From UBA9647 sp049522195 (lineage in GTDB: Bacteria > Bacteroidota > Ignavibacteria > UBA10030), in NCBI GenBank assembly GCA_049522195.1, contig JBEKOB010000091.1, positions 1 through 15,962 of the forward strand: a stretch of 15,962 bases of DNA, given 5' to 3'. The notes under the pieces are model-generated. The model searched no databases and had not been told where the DNA came from. It saw only the letters and a program-made list of their open reading frames with translations. Below are positions 14,265 through 15,962 of this stretch, piece after piece; position 1 is the first letter of the stretch; each line of letters begins with the position of its first letter. The translations under genes and the position numbers were made by a program.

Positions 14265-15962
14265 TCAGCGCATGATAACAAATTTGCCCGTGTGCGTCCC
14301 GGCAGAAGACTCCACAACGTAGATGTACAAGCCGCTCACCGCTTCCTGGTTATTTCTCGTGGTCAGATCCCATTCAGCGACACCGGTGAAATCACCACTG
14401 ATCTTCACGTCGCGGCTTTGATAGACAACGTCACCGCTGCTGATGGTTTTGACGAGGTCTCCGGCAAGTGTAAAAATTGAGATCCTTGCGTCGGGCGGCA
14501 GATTGATAAAGCGCAATCTGTTGACCCACGGGTTCGTGTCGACTGGATTCGGGTTATTGAACCTGCTTGAACCCATAAAGGGATTCGGAACAACGCGAAT
14601 GTTCGATACGTTGGTCGCCGCAGGAGCGTTCGGCATGAAAACTTTTGTGGAAGACCGGCCGCGGCCAATTTGATTTTCCAGCCGACCGATACCAAGGAGG
14701 CTGTCACCTGAATCAAATGCCGTTACGGCGTACGTGTAGATGAGCCCGTTCGGTGTATTCAAATCGACGTATTCATACAACGTATCTGATCCTTGCACAA
14801 CTTTCGGGGGTGGCCAGCTCTTCAGGAATGGACGCCCGTACCACAGGGAGTCCGTCACCTTATTTACGGCATTGTTCTTCACGTAGATCGCCAGCGTGTC
14901 CCAGATTGCATTGCCGCCTGCGTCCTGGCGTGATGTTCGATAGACACCGTAGCCCGCAAAATCCTGTGCGCCGGTCAATGGGTCACGGCTCGACTCAGAG
15001 TCGTGCTTCCAGCGAAGCGAGAGGGCCGGCACATTGTTGGACGTGGTGGGCGTGACTGTAAACGTGGGCACGTCAGGTGCTGCCGGAGCACGCTGATAGT
15101 TTCCGTCAAACATTGACTGCGCAACCTGTGAGTTCTTGATGATGCCCTTGAGGCCCGGGCCAATGACCCAAGCGATGACAATATGAATCGAGTCGCCTCC
15201 GTTGATGGTATATGGCCCGATGCCGAAAATGGCCCGGTAATCACGGATCACAGTTATGCTCGTTGTAATCGTCCCCGCTGCAACGAACTCATATTGGGCT
15301 TGCGCTGTCAATGGTTCGAAATTTCTGTACGACGGTGTTGCCATCGTCGGCTTCCCTGTATACTTGCCGACAAAATGTGCGCTATCGGTATATAACAAGC
15401 GCGCGCCGATATACCCCGGCGACCTGAGAATCCCCGTCACGGGATCCGGGTTGCCCGTATCGTCCCCCGCGACGCTTGGACTATCTGCGTCGTAGATGAA
15501 TGTGAGTTTGTTTGTCGAATCGTATCCCGCGAGATCGTCGGTATCCCACAGTGTTGTCGGGGTGCTCGTGCCGAGGAAGCCGGACACATCGGCATCCATA
15601 CGAAATCCGACATAAACGCCGGTGAGTTTCTTCTCGGCGTCATCGATGACGCCGTTCTTGTTCCGGTCGTAAGGCACATACTTAATCCAGTAGTCGCAGA
15701 TGATGAAATCTTCATTGTACGACTGATCCCATACATATGTGCGCTCGGTGACCTCGACACCAAGGTTTACATGAACACCCGATGGGCTTGCTGGATCGAC
15801 GTCGGTATATCGCGTGTATGTGTCTTCTGCAGAAAGCGAACCTTCCGCAGCGTGTTTGACATGGATAGAATCAAGGGGCCGGAAGTGATTACTCTCCCCC
15901 GAAGACATGTAGCCGAGAGAATCGGCAATTCCGCCAATCCAGATTGAAGTCAACCAGCCATA
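14265..15962 (-). CDS. Large secreted surface protein with T9SS-like C-terminus (module 2), N-terminus beyond the window
   Basis: 565 residues are visible. The frame is open to the window edge (it reads YGWLTSIWIGG inwards), so the gene starts outside. A canonical EF-hand/dockerin-like loop, DRNKNGVIDDAE, lies at 15633-15668. A middle region (SIHIVIAWVIGPGLKGIIKN) leads into a fibronectin-III-like segment (LSLRWKHDSESS, FAGYGVYRTSRQ). The C-terminal region starts at IRVVPNPFMGSS, has INLPPDARISIFTLAGDLVK and ends GLYIYVVESSAGTHTGKFVI plus MR. Each of these pieces has a counterpart in the same order in the protein at 3181-5751, so the two are paralogues. Its partner is the PorV-like gene 8 bp downstream. 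Function and ligand are unknown; surface display is inferred from the C-terminus. Confidence 0.8.
   Translation of the reverse strand, partial: YGWLTSIWIGGIADSLGYMSSGESNHFRPLDSIHVKHAAEGSLSAEDTYTRYTDVDPASPSGVHVNLGVEVTERTYVWDQSYNEDFIICDYWIKYVPYDRNKNGVIDDAEKKLTGVYVGFRMDADVSGFLGTSTPTTLWDTDDLAGYDSTNKLTFIYDADSPSVAGDDTGNPDPVTGILRSPGYIGARLLYTDSAHFVGKYTGKPTMATPSYRNFEPLTAQAQYEFVAAGTITTSITVIRDYRAIFGIGPYTINGGDSIHIVIAWVIGPGLKGIIKNSQVAQSMFDGNYQRAPAAPDVPTFTVTPTTSNNVPALSLRWKHDSESSRDPLTGAQDFAGYGVYRTSRQDAGGNAIWDTLAIYVKNNAVNKVTDSLWYGRPFLKSWPPPKVVQGSDTLYEYVDLNTPNGLIYTYAVTAFDSGDSLLGIGRLENQIGRGRSSTKVFMPNAPAATNVSNIRVVPNPFMGSSRFNNPNPVDTNPWVNRLRFINLPPDARISIFTLAGDLVKTISSGDVVYQSRDVKISGDFTGVAEWDLTTRNNQEAVSGLYIYVVESSAGTHTGKFVIMR

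Overview
The window looks like chromosomal DNA from a member of the Bacteroidota/Ignavibacteriota (FCB) group. Evidence: two PorV/PorQ-type outer-membrane proteins, proteins ending in a type IX secretion (T9SS)-like sorting region, a carboxypeptidase-regulatory plus TonB-dependent receptor, and the sorting signature FSLEQNYPNPFNP, which is typical of Ignavibacteria and related phyla. No rRNA, tRNA, CRISPR array or transposase was seen. All genes but one lie on the minus strand.

Layout in + coordinates. 1-707: 3' part of a minus-strand gene for a glycoside-hydrolase-like protein whose 5' end runs into a short-repeat region and has no proper start codon. 708-880: AT-rich interspersed repeats with a 25-bp imperfect inverted repeat. 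882-1916: stand-alone catalytic-domain methionine synthase (MetE core) with a TTG start and a structured leader at 1981-2033. 2044-2087: terminator of the large minus-strand operon. 2115-8842: three-gene operon transcribed TonB-dependent receptor -> large secreted protein with a C-terminal sorting-like region -> PorV-like barrel. 8843-9648: 806-bp divergent intergenic region with no convincing gene. 9649-11370 (+): secreted protein made of four copies of an unrecognised domain. 11410-11511: terminator complex between convergent genes. 11510-13180: secreted M19 (renal-type) dipeptidase with a T9SS-type sorting module placed internally. 13204-13238: intercistronic hairpin. 13288-15962: second PorV-like gene preceded by a second large sorting-region protein, cut by the window edge.

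The main theme is cell-surface secretion and uptake. Two paralogous modules each pair a PorV/PorQ-family barrel with a large exported protein that has a Ca-loop-like motif, a fibronectin-like segment and a sorting-like C-terminus. In the complete module a TonB receptor comes first. The arrangement suggests dedicated PorV partner/cargo pairs around a nutrient receptor, but that role is inferred, not shown. The most unusual single genes are the dipeptidase with the internal sorting domain and the four-repeat secreted protein.
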